A stretch of 64,000 nt of DNA. It comes from Boesenbergia rotunda (Eukaryota > Streptophyta > Magnoliopsida > Zingiberales > Zingiberaceae). Below the pieces are notes generated by a model that saw only the letters and a list, made by a program, of their open reading frames with translations, searched no databases and was not told the DNA's origin. Position numbers and translations under genes: made by a program. Below are positions 44,430 to 55,341 of the stretch, in pieces. Where the stretch lies: the NCBI GenBank assembly GCA_024364735.1, contig JAGFNQ010000284.1:139180-203179 (forward strand), read 5' to 3'. Each line of letters begins with the position of its first letter. Position 1 is the first letter of the stretch.

Positions 44430-44690
44430 TTGATTTATTGTCACATACAACCTTGTAGACAATCCTGAAATATCCTCCCACATTCTAAATCTTGCATCGA
44501 GTGATCACCATTGTGCTGTGAGTAAAAATTATTGTGACAGCTTATCTCAATGCATGTTAATAAGGTATGAATCAATTCTAGAAGCTTTAGCCATATCATT
44601 GACAAAATGTTGCAAACTAAATAGAGATTTTGGTAAAAACAATCAGTAAGTGAGTTTTGTAACATCCTGCATGCTAAAGGCTTCTAATGT
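44430..44690 (-). pseudogene. Unidentified captured gene fragment
   Basis: On the minus strand two short frames look exonic: LQHFVNDMAKASRIDSYLIN (about 44610-44545), and, after an AG at about 44517, DARFRMWEDISGLSTRLYVT (about 44500-44435). Their composition is protein-like and they are separated by a plausible intron. I do not recognise the family. They lie downstream of the ARF exons on the same strand but do not match the ARF B3 continuation. Confidence 0.35.
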
Positions 44691-44805
44691 AAAAAGAATT
44701 TATATTATTTCAAATATGTTGAAGGCAAGGAGATACATCTGAAACAAAGTAGCAGGAAATATTTTACAACAAAGCAAGCAAATGAATGCCCATTATACAT
44801 ACTAG

Positions 44806-45117
44806 ATGTGGAAATATTTTTTCTGCAGCACGGCGTGGTATAGAAAATCCCCCATGAGTGCTTGTATCACTTGCTGTAAGTGTTTTACAAAAGAACTCAG
44901 CTGATTGCTTATTTTGTTTCAGACCAATTTCAAATGACAACATTGCATCTCTGTCATACTATAATATAGTTGTATCATAATCAAGTAATTATAATGCAAG
45001 AAAAAAAACTATAGCAGAAAACAAGGGTAGAAACAATGCATAATTACTACAAGTCATCAATCTTACTTGGTTAACAGACTGAAGAGTCATTTGTGCATAG
45101 ACCTCATCAGTTTCTGC
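44806..45117 (-). pseudogene. Captured auxin response factor (ARF) B3 fragment
   Basis: Minus-strand exon 45117-45067 encodes ETDEVYAQMTLQSVNQ and ends in a GTAAG donor. Exon about 44959-44806 encodes LKQNKQSAEFFCKTLTASDT and then STHGGFSIPRRAAEKIFPHL. These are the hallmark start of the ARF DNA-binding B3 domain, which binds auxin response elements in plant promoters. Only this beginning is present, so no functional DNA-binding protein can be made. The intron between the two exons is kept. Orientation is opposite to the acetyltransferase piece. Confidence 0.9.
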
Positions 45118-45797
45118 AGAATTATCTTCTAAAATCTTTTGTTCTAATATTTTTAGTTGTGAATGCTCATTTTATATTTCTATTTGTTTTGACAATTCAT
45201 ATCCAAGGGAAGGAATCAGCTTCTGGTGCAAAGCTAAGGGGTGCGGTTGTCTTCATCTGGTTGACTGCACTTGGATGAAGCTACTGGGGATATTTTGATG
45301 ATGTTTGGACATGGTTCTTGACGTATATGATATTTGATGTTATCTCAGTTTGGACTACTACTGGGGATATCTTGATGTATGATATTTGCGTAGTATGATG
45401 TATGATATATGATGATATTTTGATGTATGATAGTTTGAAGTGTGTTTGCTCAATATTTTTTAATTATTTAAATAAATTTATTTTTTAAATGGTGTCAGTT
45501 TATTTGTTGTTAAATTGTTGGCTGCTTTAACCAAAAGATAACAATTTTTATTTGTTGTCAAACTGTTGTTTAAATCACACAAAAATAATGGCTTAATACT
45601 ATTGTTAAACTGCTGTCGATCATATTAAAAGACAACGGTGAAAAACCATTGCCGCATTGTTGTCATAGACTATAAACGACAAAGGTTTTTAACTGTTGTT
45701 TTTGACCCTTTTAAAAACACGACCTTTAACAATAGTATTTTTAGCCTAAGACAACGGTGAACGACCGTTGTTAATAAGTATTTTTCTTGTGGTGGAT

Positions 45798-46835
45798 CTT
45801 CAGTTATTACTAGAATTTAGGAGTTATGACTTTTTTAGAACAACTCACGTAATCCTTCAACTATTAATATGATCGAAAGGCTTATTTTATATAGGACATC
45901 TCTTGTAACTTTTCTACCCTACTTTGGATGTAAGGATTCAATTTTTAAAAAAAAACATTTCAAGTCACCACTCACCAACTTCGATCTTTATGCTGAAACA
46001 TTTCTTATGCACTCTTTGCCTTTACTTACGATTTGAGGACGTATAGCTTTTGTTTGTGTCACCTCTTGGCTCTTGCAAGCATTCTCTTCAAAGAATCTTT
46101 CGATATATGAGATGGTAAAAGACGATTTGCTCATCTCAACGTCTCCATCAAGTCATATCAGGGCTAACACAGAGGAAGTAAATCACGGGAGATATTAATC
46201 CGGATATTATGGCTAACGCGTGAGAAGGACAGACACACTAACTTTACTAGGTTTTGATCCTCATACCTCAAGATGATAACATCCACATACTAACTATTAG
46301 TCAATCTCGTGGGGATGAATCTATGTATATATGAGCTTTACCTTAGCTCGGATCAAGAGCTATAATACTTCAACGGTAATTTACCAAAGGGCGTACCTAA
46401 GAATTGAAAATTACCAATTAGCGTACCATGATTTCTATTTTACCAAAGGGCCCAGCCCTTTAAGTGAACTTCCTCTTATACTCCTCCCGCCACAAAATAC
46501 CTTTTTCTATTCTCATTTTCGAGACATCCGAACAACTTTAGCAATAAAGTAATATTTTGTGGTTCGGATGGCAAGGTACTCGAATTTTGCTCCATTCCCT
46601 CTCAGCGCAACAACATAAATGATATTGTAGAAGGAGGAGGACATTGTGCGTGCCCTAGCTGTGCTATAGTCGCGAGCTCATCCCTCAAATCCCACTGCCC
46701 AACCAAAACATAGGCATGTATCGAAAGTGTTAGTGTGTGATCCTGAGGCGGCTTTAAGTGTTAACGTTGAAGTCCAGACTGCTCGGCACTATCAAAGTAG
46801 GGGTTAGGGTTTCTGCACGGGTGATTTTTATGATA
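45798..46835. other. No gene recognised
   Basis: About 1 kb between the CACTA element and the first Ulp1-like gene. A 73-codon ORF (46331-46552) covers imperfect repeats of TTTACCAAAGGGCGTACC (46383, 46410 variant, 46440) and shows no family. The sequence continues the pre-insertion host strand (41289 joins 45798). Nothing else identified. Confidence 0.4.
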
Positions 46836-47319
46836 ATGAAAGGAAAAAGGTCTGTGGATGGTTCATCGTCGTCTTCCTTGGCATTATTCACCAAGGTATG
46901 TTAGTGATAGGCTTAGGTAAGAATAACATAGTTTGTGAAAATGTTTAAATTTATTTTTGCTGAATAAATTTGTAATGTATAAAAACTGTAGGGTTTAGAT
47001 GACTTTGGACAAAAATTACATTGGTGCAGTGTTTTAAGCCACTTTAAACATTTTTTTTTGAAGCATTTGAAATTTTAAATGATCGACACATTGCGAAGAT
47101 CAAAGAGTCGCCCTTCAATTTTTTCTTGGACATACAAGAATTGCAGCATATCCGTGGAATTTTGGTTAATATATTTGAAAGTTGGGATTCAACCTCGTAA
47201 GTTTTTAAATTCTCAGGTAATAGTTTAAATTATCAATTGTAAACAATATCTATAGTAAGATAAAACTTGGATATAGAAGGTCTTAAATGATTTATATTTG
47301 ATCAATTTAACTGATATTT

Positions 47320-47695
47320 CAGGCCTACCGAGGGCCTAAAGTGAAATTCAATTAAGGCCGGTAGTCCTGAAATAAAATCATTTCAGGCCTACCGAGGGCT
47401 TGAAGTGATTTTACTTCAAGCCCTCGGTAAGACTAAAATGATTTTATTTCAGCCCTACCGAGGGACTGAAGTGAATTTCACTTCAAGCCCTCGGAAGGCC
47501 TGAAACGAATCATTTCAAGCCCACGTTGGGCCTAAAAGGAATTCCTTTCAGACCCACGTTGGGCTTGAAAGGAATTCATTTCAGGCCCACGTTGGGCCTG
47601 AAATGATTTGATTTCAGGCCCAATGTGGGCCTGAAATGAATTCCTTTCAAGCCCAATGTGGGCCTAAAATGAATTCATTTCAGACCCAAAGTGAA
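47320..47695. repeat. Tandem array of 25-bp palindromes in intron
   Basis: About nine units spaced by about 40 bp. The core is TTTCAGGCCCACGTTGGGCC followed by TGAAA, an inverted repeat with an 11-bp arm, linked by AT-rich TGAATTCA-type spacers. The left half uses a variant core (GGCCTACCGAGGGCCTG). It lies between the splice donor at 47196 and the acceptor at 47747 of Ulp1-like copy 1. Related arrays are at 51945-52110 and 60998-61340. Confidence 0.88.
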
Positions 47696-48076
47696 ATAAT
47701 TTAAAGCTTATATTCTTGATGATAACTAAATATTTTAATTGTTTCAGTTGTACCGGTTGCGTTCACCAGACGAGATGTTGCTTTATTACTGGGCATAGTG
47801 GACCGTGGTGTTTCGGTCCCTATTAATTCAACTAAAGCATCGGGTGACCTCTATCGTACTTACTTCTCAAAAGAAAAACAACCTACCAGAACAAGAATTG
47901 AGGAGTTACTTAAACATTATTCTAAAAGTGTTGAATCAGACGATGATGTGTTATTAGTTTGTAAATTATATATTTTGTATATATTTATTTGTATTTTATT
48001 TTCGTCTAGTACATATAAGGTCCCTCTAGGTCTTGTAGATATAGTAGATGATTATGACAATCTTGGTAGATTCAAC

Positions 48077-49305
48077 TGTTGGATCGAAGAAAATGATAGA
48101 GGGGGGGGTGTGAATATCATTGTAAAATTTTTGAAATAGAAGAGTAAATGCGCAGCAGAAAATCACAAAATACACATGAACACAAATCGATTTTTTACAT
48201 GGTTCGGAGTCGCGGTCGGCTCCTACTCCAAGGCCCACGGTCCTTGACCGTTCACTTTGGGTAATTCTATATTCGATAAGATTTTTACAGGATGATAGTA
48301 CAGATATAGAATTTGAAAATTAAATAACAACACTTTCATAAATTGAAATTTTGCTGACGCCCGAGGTGGATCAAATTTTGGAGTAGAGGGTCGTCGTCGG
48401 TGCTGGAATCTCGAGATCGAATTTTGCCGGGGCGCAGCGCTTGAGCGAAAGTGTCTGGAGAGTTGAGAGCAAGTTATATCGAAGCCTTGGAGGTGCAACC
48501 CCTTTTATAGTGATCATACGGGCGCCTGTGTCGATGGGGGCGCCTAACACGTGGCCTTCCCTGCGCGAATCCTTATCCGCGGGCTCGGTCAGCGCTTATC
48601 CATCTCCACTTGGGCGCCTGAGCTGATGGGGGCGCCCGTGACATCACGGGCGCCTGAACTGCTTTGGTCCAGAGGCTTCGCGGTTGTGTTTTGGATTTTG
48701 CCTTCACCCTTGGGCGCCCGTATCCATACGAGCGCCTGAGCCCATTCGGGCGCCTAGGCCCAGTGAGGCACCTTACTTGCAGACGATCAGTCCTTCGATC
48801 ATGCAACTCAGGTTAGTTCCAAAACAAACCAAGCATTAGTTATAGTCGTAGCTATCTTGGTTCTGACTTCGGGTCTCCCAAATGGAACCCTAGGTTGAAC
48901 CGACGCCTAATGTTCCCTCCTATGGGGAACGTGTCCTCACCTACTCCTCTCGGGAGAATTTACCTTTTTGCTAACCGGCTCCTCCGGTTGGACTTTTGCC
49001 CCGCTTTACTCACCAGGTCTTTGTGCCCAGTCCGCGATCAGGACTTAGTGCCCAATTCCTCGAACCAGGTCTTCGGTGCCCAGCCCTCAGCCAAGACTTA
49101 GTGCCCAACCTTACGTCAGGACTTAGTTGCCCAGCCCGCGGCCAGGACTTAGTGCCTAATTCATAGAACCAGGACTTAGTGCCTAGTGTACCTAGGACTT
49201 TTCCTGCACAACTTGAGTAACATCGTTAGATCACCAATAATACTTAAATTTGAACCCTTTGCCAATATCAAAACAAGGTTCGATATGGTGCTTCCGGCAC
49301 CAACA
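48077..49305 (+). mobile_element. Solo copia-type LTR in Ulp1-like exon
   Basis: 1229 bp, TGTTGG ... CCAACA (6-bp terminal inverted repeat), flanked by TCAAC (48072-48076 and 49306-49310). The GATAGAGGGGGGGGTGTGAAT stretch near the start is typical of plant copia LTRs. Removing it restores the conserved host sequence around Asn-Trp seen in copy 2 at about 62319. Inside are seven GGCGCC words (48521-48754) and a CAGGACTTAGTGCCCA minisatellite (48990-49200). Confidence 0.92.
48990..49200. repeat. CAGGACTTAGTGCCCA minisatellite
   Basis: Seven to eight imperfect copies of about 22-32 bp around the word CCAGGACTTAGTGCCCA, in the right third of the solo LTR. The TTAGTGCC core recurs at about 49047, 49110, 49149 and 49177, with related GGTGCCC and TTGTGCCC copies between. 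Confidence 0.75.
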
Positions 49306-51441
49306 TCAACTGGGTGGAAGCTATCCATAATTTTTTGTCTCCACAATTACCTAAGATTGGGGACTTATTTTCATCAACTCAAGGATACTAGAGCACCACC
49401 AACTTCCCTTACCTAAAGGGATTTGCTGGACTTTTGGCAGTGAGTAGAATTTTCTTGATAAATTTATAATATTTTACTGTCATTAATGTATTTGGCTGGA
49501 AAACTTTGTGTAGGCATGGTTTTTGGAGCATGTACCCATTCAAAACCATACAATGTTGAAGGACCCCGAATAAATAAGTGGAGAAATATTCCTTCGCATA
49601 TTAGTAGGGTGAGGGACCTTGTCAACCGAATCAGGTCCGATGAGGTAATTATTCTAAAGTGTGATCTATGTTAGTTTGATATAGAGGCAGTAACATTTGT
49701 GTACTTGGTAATTGATAAGTGATCGTTGAAATAATTCCTAACCTACATCAAAAAACATTGTTTGAGAACCTTAATATTGATGATGACATTCCACGGGTAA
49801 TAGAGACATCACAAGGACATCACACAGAAGATGTAAGGCTATGTGGTGAATGCATTCTTAAAGACAACCTAATCAAGGAGCTAACAGAGGAGAATATATG
49901 TTTGAATGAAAGGGTTAAGGAATTACTTTCAATTATTGAAAAAAAAAGGAATGGAGGCTCAAAAAAGCTATCCTTTAGTCATTCCTCTTTCTGATCCAGT
50001 ATCTTGTAGAGCAAGGAGAGGACGGGACCGAACTCGTATGATTACAGGGATACTCCAATTGACAGTCCAGTATGGCACCAGCTATTACCTAAGGAGAAGA
50101 GGAGCAAGAAACAAATATCAAAAGTCATGGACAAGGGAAAAAGGAAACTTAGTGAGGAGGATATGGATGAAGCAAGAGAAACCATTACTGTAATGGAAGT
50201 AATGTCTGAAGAAGATATAGAGGAGGAAAAAAGAAGGACCTCCGAACTATACAAAATGAGACAACAAGACATTGATGTATGTGAGTTATTTTCATATAAA
50301 TTAAGTCAAATTTATTGAATTTGGTCATTAATTAGTTTAGGCTAAATTTTATCGATGTAGTTTGTGAAGAAGCATTTTATGAATTCGAAGAAGAAAAATC
50401 AAGATAAAGTAGTGGGCTACCTGATAAATAAATTGGAGAACCTAAAGTAAGTTATGAAACATAGTTTAGTTAATATATTTTGATCTTTAATATATGATCT
50501 TATCAATTTACTTGGCAGGTTGGCTAATGAATTTATCTGGGAGGATGCACCCTTTGCTTTGAATTTGCATTCTTACAAATCCTCAATGGAGAGGTTTTCA
50601 CAAAAGGCGAGGTCATTGATGCCTTCTGGAAAATTATATTTAGGGGAGCATCCACATGTGGTAGGTCATACAACAAGTCAATATAGTGTTCAACCTTCTT
50701 CACAGTAAGTGATGTAAATTAGTATCAATTAATAGATTGTCGAAGACGTAATATTATGATGTGGTTATTAATAATTTTGAGTATGCAAATTTTTAGGCTT
50801 CACTAAGATCGTCAAGAAAGTTTTCCCGACAACAAGTGATGAGGACTGATATGATAGAACAAGGGTTTAGATATATTTTAATACCTTTGTGCAGTGATAA
50901 TACACACTTTCACTTGTTGGCGGTGGATACAGAAGCAATGACTTTCAATCATTTAAATTCTCTTGCTAGTGGCCGTAAATATAAGAATGATTTTGACTCA
51001 GCGGTGAGCTACCTACCTTTATTCATATATTTGTTCATCATTTGGTCTAAAATGTCATTGAAATTCATGATATATTTTACAGGTAAAAGAACTTAAACAA
51101 TATACTGGCGAGGAACTTACGGCTATTCATCCATATCTACAAAGTCATCATCCCTTGGACAAATGACCCTCCGTCAGACAAAAATGTCCCCAACAAGAAC
51201 ATAGGTAAGTAACTGAGGAAGAGTTTCAAAATTTTAAAATTATGAAAGTATTTTATAACCCCACTTATTGAAATCAGAAATACTGTTTGTTATTTTCAGC
51301 GTGGACTGTGCCTTCTTTGTGATGCAATACGTCCGATGTCTCCTATAAGATGAGAAGATGGATTTCAAACAAGGAGATATGACGAAAATGAGATTTGATC
51401 TGACAGTTAATATTATGAGGGACATGTATTGTAAAACATGA

Positions 51442-51944
51442 GACTCAATCACTTGAAGAATTGTTGTAAAAAAAATCCTTTGCAAGTGAATCAGCTCCAT
51501 TTGTATCCAAATTCTGTATTTTGTTGATGTTGTCATATGAATATAATTTATTGTCAAAAAAACAAAATAATTGTGTGATGGTGATTCACATCCAGTCGCT
51601 GCAATGTTGTGTACCAACTGATACGGTAAGATAACATAACTCATAATGATTGGGACTAAGTTTGCACACCAGAAATAACATCTCATTCGTTAACTCTAAC
51701 TACTGATATCGAGTATGGACATATCCAAGTATCGAAGGTCCATCAGTTGGTTTCGGTAGAAACCCACTGATGGATTTACAACACTCCTATTGCAACATAA
51801 TTTGAAATTTTGACTTAATAGTCTCGAAGGAATTGAAATTTGGTATGTATTCTGTATTTAGTTAGTAAGATGGATTATGTCTACCATAAATTTAATTAAC
51901 TTATTTCAATAGAGGTTTTAAAAACTGTAATACTGTTTTGATAA
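51442..51944. other. 3' flank of Ulp1-like copy 1 with first diverged 158-bp unit
   Basis: No gene. From about 51700 it shows a diverged unit of the downstream tandem repeat (GGTCCATCAG, then AAACCCACTGATGG near 51775). The rest is AT-rich and I see nothing else in it. Confidence 0.45.
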
Positions 51945-52110
51945 ACTTCAAGCCCACGGTGGGTCTGAAATAAAAAGATTTCAGGCCCACGATGGGCCTG
52001 AAATCACTTAAATTCAGGGCGAGTGTGGGTCTGAATAGCTTCATTTCAGGCCCAACGTGGGCCTGAAATAAATTTATTTCAGGCCCACCGTGGGCCTCAA
52101 CTGGGAAAAT
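51945..52110. repeat. GGCCCA palindrome array, second locus
   Basis: Five units with cores such as TTTCAGGCCCACGATGGGCC and ATTTCAGGCCCACCGTGGGC, each an inverted repeat ending in TGAAAT, spaced by about 35-40 bp. It lies between the first diverged 158-bp unit and the main array. Confidence 0.88.
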
Positions 52111-52229
52111 TTCAGGGTCTCTGCTAACCATAAAATCCTTCTGATTTAATTTAGTGGATAATAAATTTGTAGTTGTATAGGTGTATAAATCTGGCTGCAT
52201 CTTTCTATTCTAACTGATACATTTATAGA

Positions 52230-53690
52230 ACATAACTCATAACTGATATACCTAAAAACCTCCTATTGCAAACTACTCCTATTGTGATATAGAATTATTA
52301 GAGGTTTGGACAGCAAAAATATCATCTCCTAGCTCTACCCTATCTATTGATATAGGGTTTTTAGTAATTCAGATATGGTAGGTCCATCAGTGGATTTTGG
52401 TCAAAATCCACTGATATACCTAAACTACTCATATAGCATTGGTGATATAGAATTATTAGAGGTTTGGAGACCAAAAATATCATCTCCTAGCTCTACCCTG
52501 TCTATTAATATAGGGTTTTTCAGTAATCTAGATATAGTAGGTCCATCAGTGGGTTTTGGTCAAAACCCACTGATATAAAAAAACTAAACTACTCCGATAG
52601 CAATGGTGATATAGAATCATTAGATGTTTAGACTCCAAAAATATCATCTCCTAGCTCTACCCTGTCTATTGATATAGAGTTTTCAGTAATCCAGATATGG
52701 TAGGTCCATCAGTGGGTTTTGGTCAAAACCCACTGATATACCTAAACTACTCCTATAACATTGGTGATATAGAATCATTAGATGTTTGGACACCAAAAAT
52801 ATCATCTCCTAGCTCTACCCTATCTATTGATATAAGGTTTTCAGAAATCTAGATATGGTAGGTCCATCAGTGGGTTTTGGTCAAAACCCACTAATATACC
52901 TAAACTACTCCTATTGCATTGGTGATACATAATCAATAGAGGTTTCGACACCAAAAATATCATCTCCTAGCTCTACCCTGTCTATTGATATAGGGTTTTC
53001 AGAAATCCAGATATGGTAGGTCCATCAATGGGTTTTGGTCAAACCCCACTGATATACCTAAACTACTCCTATTGCATTGGTGATACAGAATCAATAGAGG
53101 TTTGGACACCAAAAATATCATCTCCTAGCTCTACGTTGTCTATTGATATAGGGTTTTCAGAAATCCAGATATGGTAGGTCCTTCAGTGTGTTTTGGTCAA
53201 AACCCACTGATATACCTAAACTACTCCTATTGCAATGGTGATACAGAATCAATAGAGGTTTAGACACCAAAAATATCATCTACTAGCTCTACCCTATCTA
53301 TTGATATAGGGTTTTCAGAAATCCAGATATGGTTGGTCCATCAGTGGATTTTAGTCAAAACCCACTAATATACCTAAACTACTCTATTGCATTGGTGATA
53401 CATAATCAATAGAGGTTTCGACACCAAAAATATCATCTCCTAGCTCTACCCTGTCTATTGATATAGGGTTTTCAGAAATCCAGATATGGTAGGTTCATCA
53501 ATGGGTTTTGGTCAAACCCCACTGATATACCTAAACTACTCCTATTGCATTGGTGATACAGAATCAATAGAGGTTTGGACACCAAAAATATCATCTCCTA
53601 GCTCTACGTTGTCTATTGATACAGGGTTTTCAGAAATCCAGATATGGTTGGTCCATCAGTGGGTTTTGGTCAAAACCCACTGATATACCT
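52230..53690. repeat. 158-bp tandem repeat, left part
   Basis: About nine units. A GGTGATA marker recurs at 52441, 52604, 52763, 52921, 53079, 53237, 53394 and 53552, spacings 157-163 bp, with a variant unit before it (about 52283). The clearest units contain ATCAGTGGGTTTTGGTCAAA followed by ACCCACTGAT, a perfect 13-bp stem with a 4-base loop. Small ORFs inside are translations of the repeat and are not genes. The array continues at 60551 beyond the LINE. Confidence 0.93.
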
Positions 53691-55341
53691 TTTTTTTTTT
53701 GAAAAAAGGAATTTTATTTCAAGAAGGATGAAAATCTACATTAGAAGGGGGGCCAAACCTGACCTTCTAATATAGAATTACAAGGAAAAAACAATTTGAT
53801 TTACAACTTGAAACTTAAAAGAAGATTGGCTAGAAAATTTTCCATACAAGATTGCCATCTTTATATGATGAGTACGTTCACTGATAGTAGTGCTTCACTT
53901 TGAAAAAATTGACTGTCTTTTGAAGCCACTTCACTTTCAAAAACAATACCTATCATCAACGATCACCAGCAAGAGATGCCTCTAAATGCATTCGAAGCAA
54001 ACCCAAATTTGGGACCTCCCGTATTGCGTACCAGAAGTAATTCAGTTCTGATAGAATTCAGATTTCAGAAATAAATCTGCATTGGTTTCAGCTTGATCAT
54101 AGTTCCTATCGACAGAGCATCTTTATATTGAGCAGTCTATGTATCACAGTTTATCACCATATATTTGTTGCTGCGTATCTGAATGGAAGCAGGATACATC
54201 AGAATATACCAATATGCAACAACAATAGAATCCTCCTAAGGGCATAGACAATTTCAGTATGACCATCTCTAGAGAACCATAGAAAAATCTGATTAATATA
54301 TCTTCAAAAAACATGATCAGCAACAACTGATACATTGAGAGGATCCAAACCAACCAAATGGATATGATTTCAATGAATAACAACCTTTTGAAGCCATAGA
54401 ACTTTTCACCTATCACCGAAGATCACCTATAAGAAAAGCCATACAAAGAAAACCATACAACGATACCCAGCCTTTTAACCATATAAAAGAGAACCATTTA
54501 AAGCTCAAGCACTGGATCATCTAGCAACAGAAATTGATATTTCTACGTATCAGAAATTGGCATAGAATTCATCACAACATTTGCATTTAGAAGCAAAATT
54601 AACAGTCATTCGGCAAAGCATCATTATCAAGACTTGTGTCTGCTATATACAGAGTTTTGCATTAGCTTTCTCTCAACTAGCATATCAAATTTCAGAAATA
54701 TTATCATCCAATCATTCAGATAAACATATTCTAAGCAAACAAGTGTTCGAGCCAAGTGAGAGGAGTCCAACCATAATCAGCCAAGCTAGCTGATACACTA
54801 AGAAAATTCAACCAAACAAAACTGATATGCTGAAAGAAATCCATAAATCTGATAAATATGAAAATTTTAGAGTGACATCCTTCAGCCAAGTGGGTAATTG
54901 TTACTGCGTATCAGATATTGAGAGATTCCAGTTCACCAAGTTGCTACGACTTCGATAAACAACAATCAGAAAATCCACAGCTTAGACAGATATCAGTGTA
55001 ACCAAAACAGGGCAAGTACAGAAAATCCATTGTCAGCCATTGGAAAAATCCAGCAGAAAAAATGATTTAGTATAAAGTCAGTAAAAAAAGATCCATAAAG
55101 TTCTTATAGTATGTTGCCATTTCGGAGTTTCAGGAAATCCATAAAGTTCTGATTTTTAATATTATCTTCAGAAAGACATGATCAGCCAACAAAAACTGAT
55201 ATATTGAGAGAAATCCAAGCCATATTGATAGAGACATCTTTAGAATCTCTGTTTATAGCCATAATTCAGCAGACTTTCTGTAGAAAGAGATCTTGTGCAG
55301 AAAATGACAATTGGATAGCAGTCTGTGGAAAGTTTACTTTA
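53691..55341 (-). other. LINE 3' untranslated region
   Basis: About 1.65 kb between the RNase H stop and the poly(A). It contains repeated GAGAGGATCCAA/ACTGATACATTGAGAG-like words (54320-54345, 54785-54800, 55190-55215) and no gene. Confidence 0.7.

Larger units (their letters stand above)
41293..45794. mobile_element. CACTA transposon carrying captured gene fragments
   Basis: The left end is CACTACAAGAATTTTTG and the right end is the complement of CACCACAAGAAAAATAC, flanked by the 3-bp direct repeat GAT (41290-41292 and 45795-45797). The CACTACAAGAAA terminus and 3-bp duplication define En/Spm-type elements. Subterminal regions (about 41310-41560 and 45530-45790) are packed with both orientations of ACAACGGT/ACCGTTGT-like words, the usual transposase-binding repeats. 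No transposase gene is seen, so the element is non-autonomous. Its interior holds pieces of at least two host genes in opposite orientation. Confidence 0.88.
46836..51441 (+). pseudogene. Ulp1-like (C48) transposon-type gene, copy 1
   Basis: Broken multi-exon gene. An N-terminal region resembling plant-mobile-domain proteins is seen at 47060-47195 (SPFNFFLDIQELQHIRGILV) and 47748-48076 (FTRRDVALLLGIVDRG), resuming at 49306 (NWVEAIHNFLSPQLPK). Then a coiled coil (about 49840-49945) and charged linker. The C-terminal part is a C48 protease-like region: THFHLLAVD (His) at about 50905, HLNSL where the family has the catalytic Asp, and VDCAFFVMQYVRC (Cys) from 51301. Splice borders are clean at 47196, 47747, 51004 and 51082. 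Lesions: solo LTR at 48077-49305, frameshifts near 49540 and 51160, and TAA near 51348. The first exon (ATG 46836) is a guess. Such ULP-like genes are widespread in plant transposons. Confidence 0.75.

Noticed and set aside
51901..52200. 99-codon minus-strand ORF with repeated VGPE-like segments
   Set aside because: It is the translation of the GGCCCA palindromes; the neighbouring arrays are not open in the same frame.
52375..53683. Small ORFs in the 158-bp array as a repeated peptide gene
   Set aside because: They are translations of successive repeat units with no start context, and most units break the frame.
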